Assembly (NCBI GenBank): GCA_024644745.1
Contig: JAHEHF010000002.1
Span: 1 to 64,000 of the forward strand
DNA: 64,000 bases
Direction: 5' to 3'
DNA from: Flavobacteriaceae bacterium
GTDB lineage: Bacteria; Bacteroidota; Bacteroidia; Flavobacteriales; Flavobacteriaceae
Part shown: one piece after another, positions 63,302 through 64,000 of the stretch
How the letters are laid out: each line of letters opens with the position of its first letter
Position numbering within the stretch: the stretch's first letter is position 1
Notes under the pieces: generated by a model
Database searches by the model: none
The model's input: only the letters and a program-made list of their open reading frames with translations
Told to the model about the DNA's origin: nothing
Position numbers and translations under genes: made by a program

Positions 63302-64000
63302 ATGAAAAAATTATTGATCCTTTTAGTTGTCTGTACTTTCTCCTGTAATAAACAGAAAATCGAAGAAAGTTATTTGGGTATTGTTAACATTGAAGTTACA
63401 GGAAATAAAGAAGCTGTTGCACATTTTGAAAAGGGATTGCTGTTATTGCATAGTTTCGAATACTACGACTCAAGAGAATCTTTCAGAAAAGCCTCTGAGG
63501 CAGACCCGAACATGGCTATGGCCTATTGGGGTGAGGCCATGACTTACAACCATAGTCTGTGGCACGAACAAAATTTTGATCAAGGTATGGCTGCGGTTCA
63601 AAAACTCAATTCAGTTCATTCTGAAGCCCCTTCAACAGCCCTTGAAAAAGACTTCATAAAGGCCGTGAAAATTTTGTATGAATCAGATTCTGTAAAGATC
63701 AAACGGGACAAAAATTATGCTGATTTCATGCAGACCCTCAGTCAGAAATATCCTGATAATCATGAGATTGCTGCCTTTTATGCACTTTCTCTCTTAGGTT
63801 CCATTTCAGACGGACGCGATGTTGAAACATATGGAAAAGGAGCAAAAATTGCCAAGGGTATTCTCGAGGAGAATCCGAACCATCCCGGGGCACTTCACTA
63901 CCTGATCCATTCTTATGACGATCCTGACCATGCATCATTGGCCTTGTCGGCTGCTGACGCTTATTCTGTAGTTGCACCCGATGCGAGTCACGCCTTGCAC
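63302..64000 (+). CDS. TPR-repeat lipoprotein (partial, N-terminal part)
   Basis: Starts at 63302 and runs off the right edge; 233 codons are visible. The N-terminus MKKLLILLVVCTFSC is a lipoprotein signal. The visible part is helical with TPR-like repeats: AVAHFEKGLLLLHSFEYYDSRESFRKASEADPNMAMAYWGEAMTYN (region about 36-81), then NPNHPGALHYLIHSYDDPDHA-like repeats (EENPNHPGALHYLIHSYDDP). Similar full-length proteins are annotated as tetratricopeptide repeat proteins of unknown role; the C-terminal half cannot be seen. Confidence 0.75.
   Translation, partial: MKKLLILLVVCTFSCNKQKIEESYLGIVNIEVTGNKEAVAHFEKGLLLLHSFEYYDSRESFRKASEADPNMAMAYWGEAMTYNHSLWHEQNFDQGMAAVQKLNSVHSEAPSTALEKDFIKAVKILYESDSVKIKRDKNYADFMQTLSQKYPDNHEIAAFYALSLLGSISDGRDVETYGKGAKIAKGILEENPNHPGALHYLIHSYDDPDHASLALSAADAYSVVAPDASHALH

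Noticed and set aside
1-64000. Search for CRISPR arrays, insertion sequences, tRNA genes and phage genes
   Set aside because: No regularly spaced repeats, transposase or integrase genes, or tRNA-like sequences were seen in the gaps between genes.

Overview
The window is a 64 kb stretch of a Bacteroidota chromosome, most likely a marine or brackish member of the Flavobacteriia. The evidence is AT-rich DNA, Bacteroidetes-type -7 promoter elements (TAnnTTTG) upstream of several genes, many Sec lipoproteins, a DUF5103/T9SS plug protein, DUF4837 and DUF3667 proteins, a complete Na+-translocating NADH:quinone reductase operon and a clade II (Sec-type) nitrous oxide reductase cluster. I see no tRNA, rRNA, insertion sequence, prophage or CRISPR array. 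Genus and species cannot be given from the sequence alone.

Region by region. 1-8747 (minus strand): a ten-gene arginine/proline operon transcribed argA-like GNAT, argG, argC, proC, argD, proA, proB, argF', argB, argE (argE is cut by the left edge). The transcarbamylase is of the acylornithine type and carries Ser at the position that decides between acetyl and succinyl substrates, so the pathway probably runs on N-succinylated intermediates. 9130-9822: a divergent sigma-70-like protein. 10084-15151 (plus): an alpha/beta hydrolase, two paralogous lytic transglycosylases with LysM repeats and a DUF4837 lipoprotein. 15175-23424: apbE, an OmpA-like lipoprotein, and nqrABCDEF on the minus strand; ApbE attaches the FMNs of NqrB and NqrC. 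23634-24902: T9SS plug protein. 25010-31324: acyl-CoA transferase, both methylmalonyl-CoA mutase subunits and the MeaB chaperone, which together interconvert succinyl-CoA and methylmalonyl-CoA.

31533-41028: a BAX-inhibitor-1-like membrane protein, a secreted diheme cytochrome c fused to a rhodanese domain, and a minus-strand nitrous oxide respiration cluster (fasciclin lipoprotein, cytochrome c, nosZ, a nosB-like membrane protein, nosL, nosD, nosF, nosY) facing a divergent Fe-S-type Rrf2 regulator. 41074-45409: apaG, a DUF3667 protein, a TANGO2/NRDE protein and pruA. 45465-49041 (minus): tryptophan catabolism through kynurenine (tryptophan dioxygenase, cyclase-type kynurenine formamidase, kynureninase), followed by a 59-residue putative zinc protein in what looks like an intergenic gap. 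49262-53913: DUF502, rsmG, fatty acid desaturase, aspartate aminotransferase, thioesterase, DoxX. 53925-56506: nadB and nadA, the de novo aspartate route to quinolinate. 56827-59574: a convergent LytTR response regulator and TPR histidine kinase; two related perfect palindromes lie upstream of the regulator. 59853-61706: three small secreted proteins of unknown role in one probable operon. 62043-64000: a DUF1624 membrane acyltransferase-like protein and a TPR lipoprotein cut by the right edge.

Most of the window is ordinary core metabolism. The parts most worth a second look are the 59-residue Cys/His protein after kynU, the paired AATAnCCGGnTATT palindromes, the cytochrome-rhodanese fusion beside the nos cluster, the nos-linked fasciclin and nosB-like genes, the succinyl-type arginine pathway, and the secreted NTF2-like/duplicated-domain trio.
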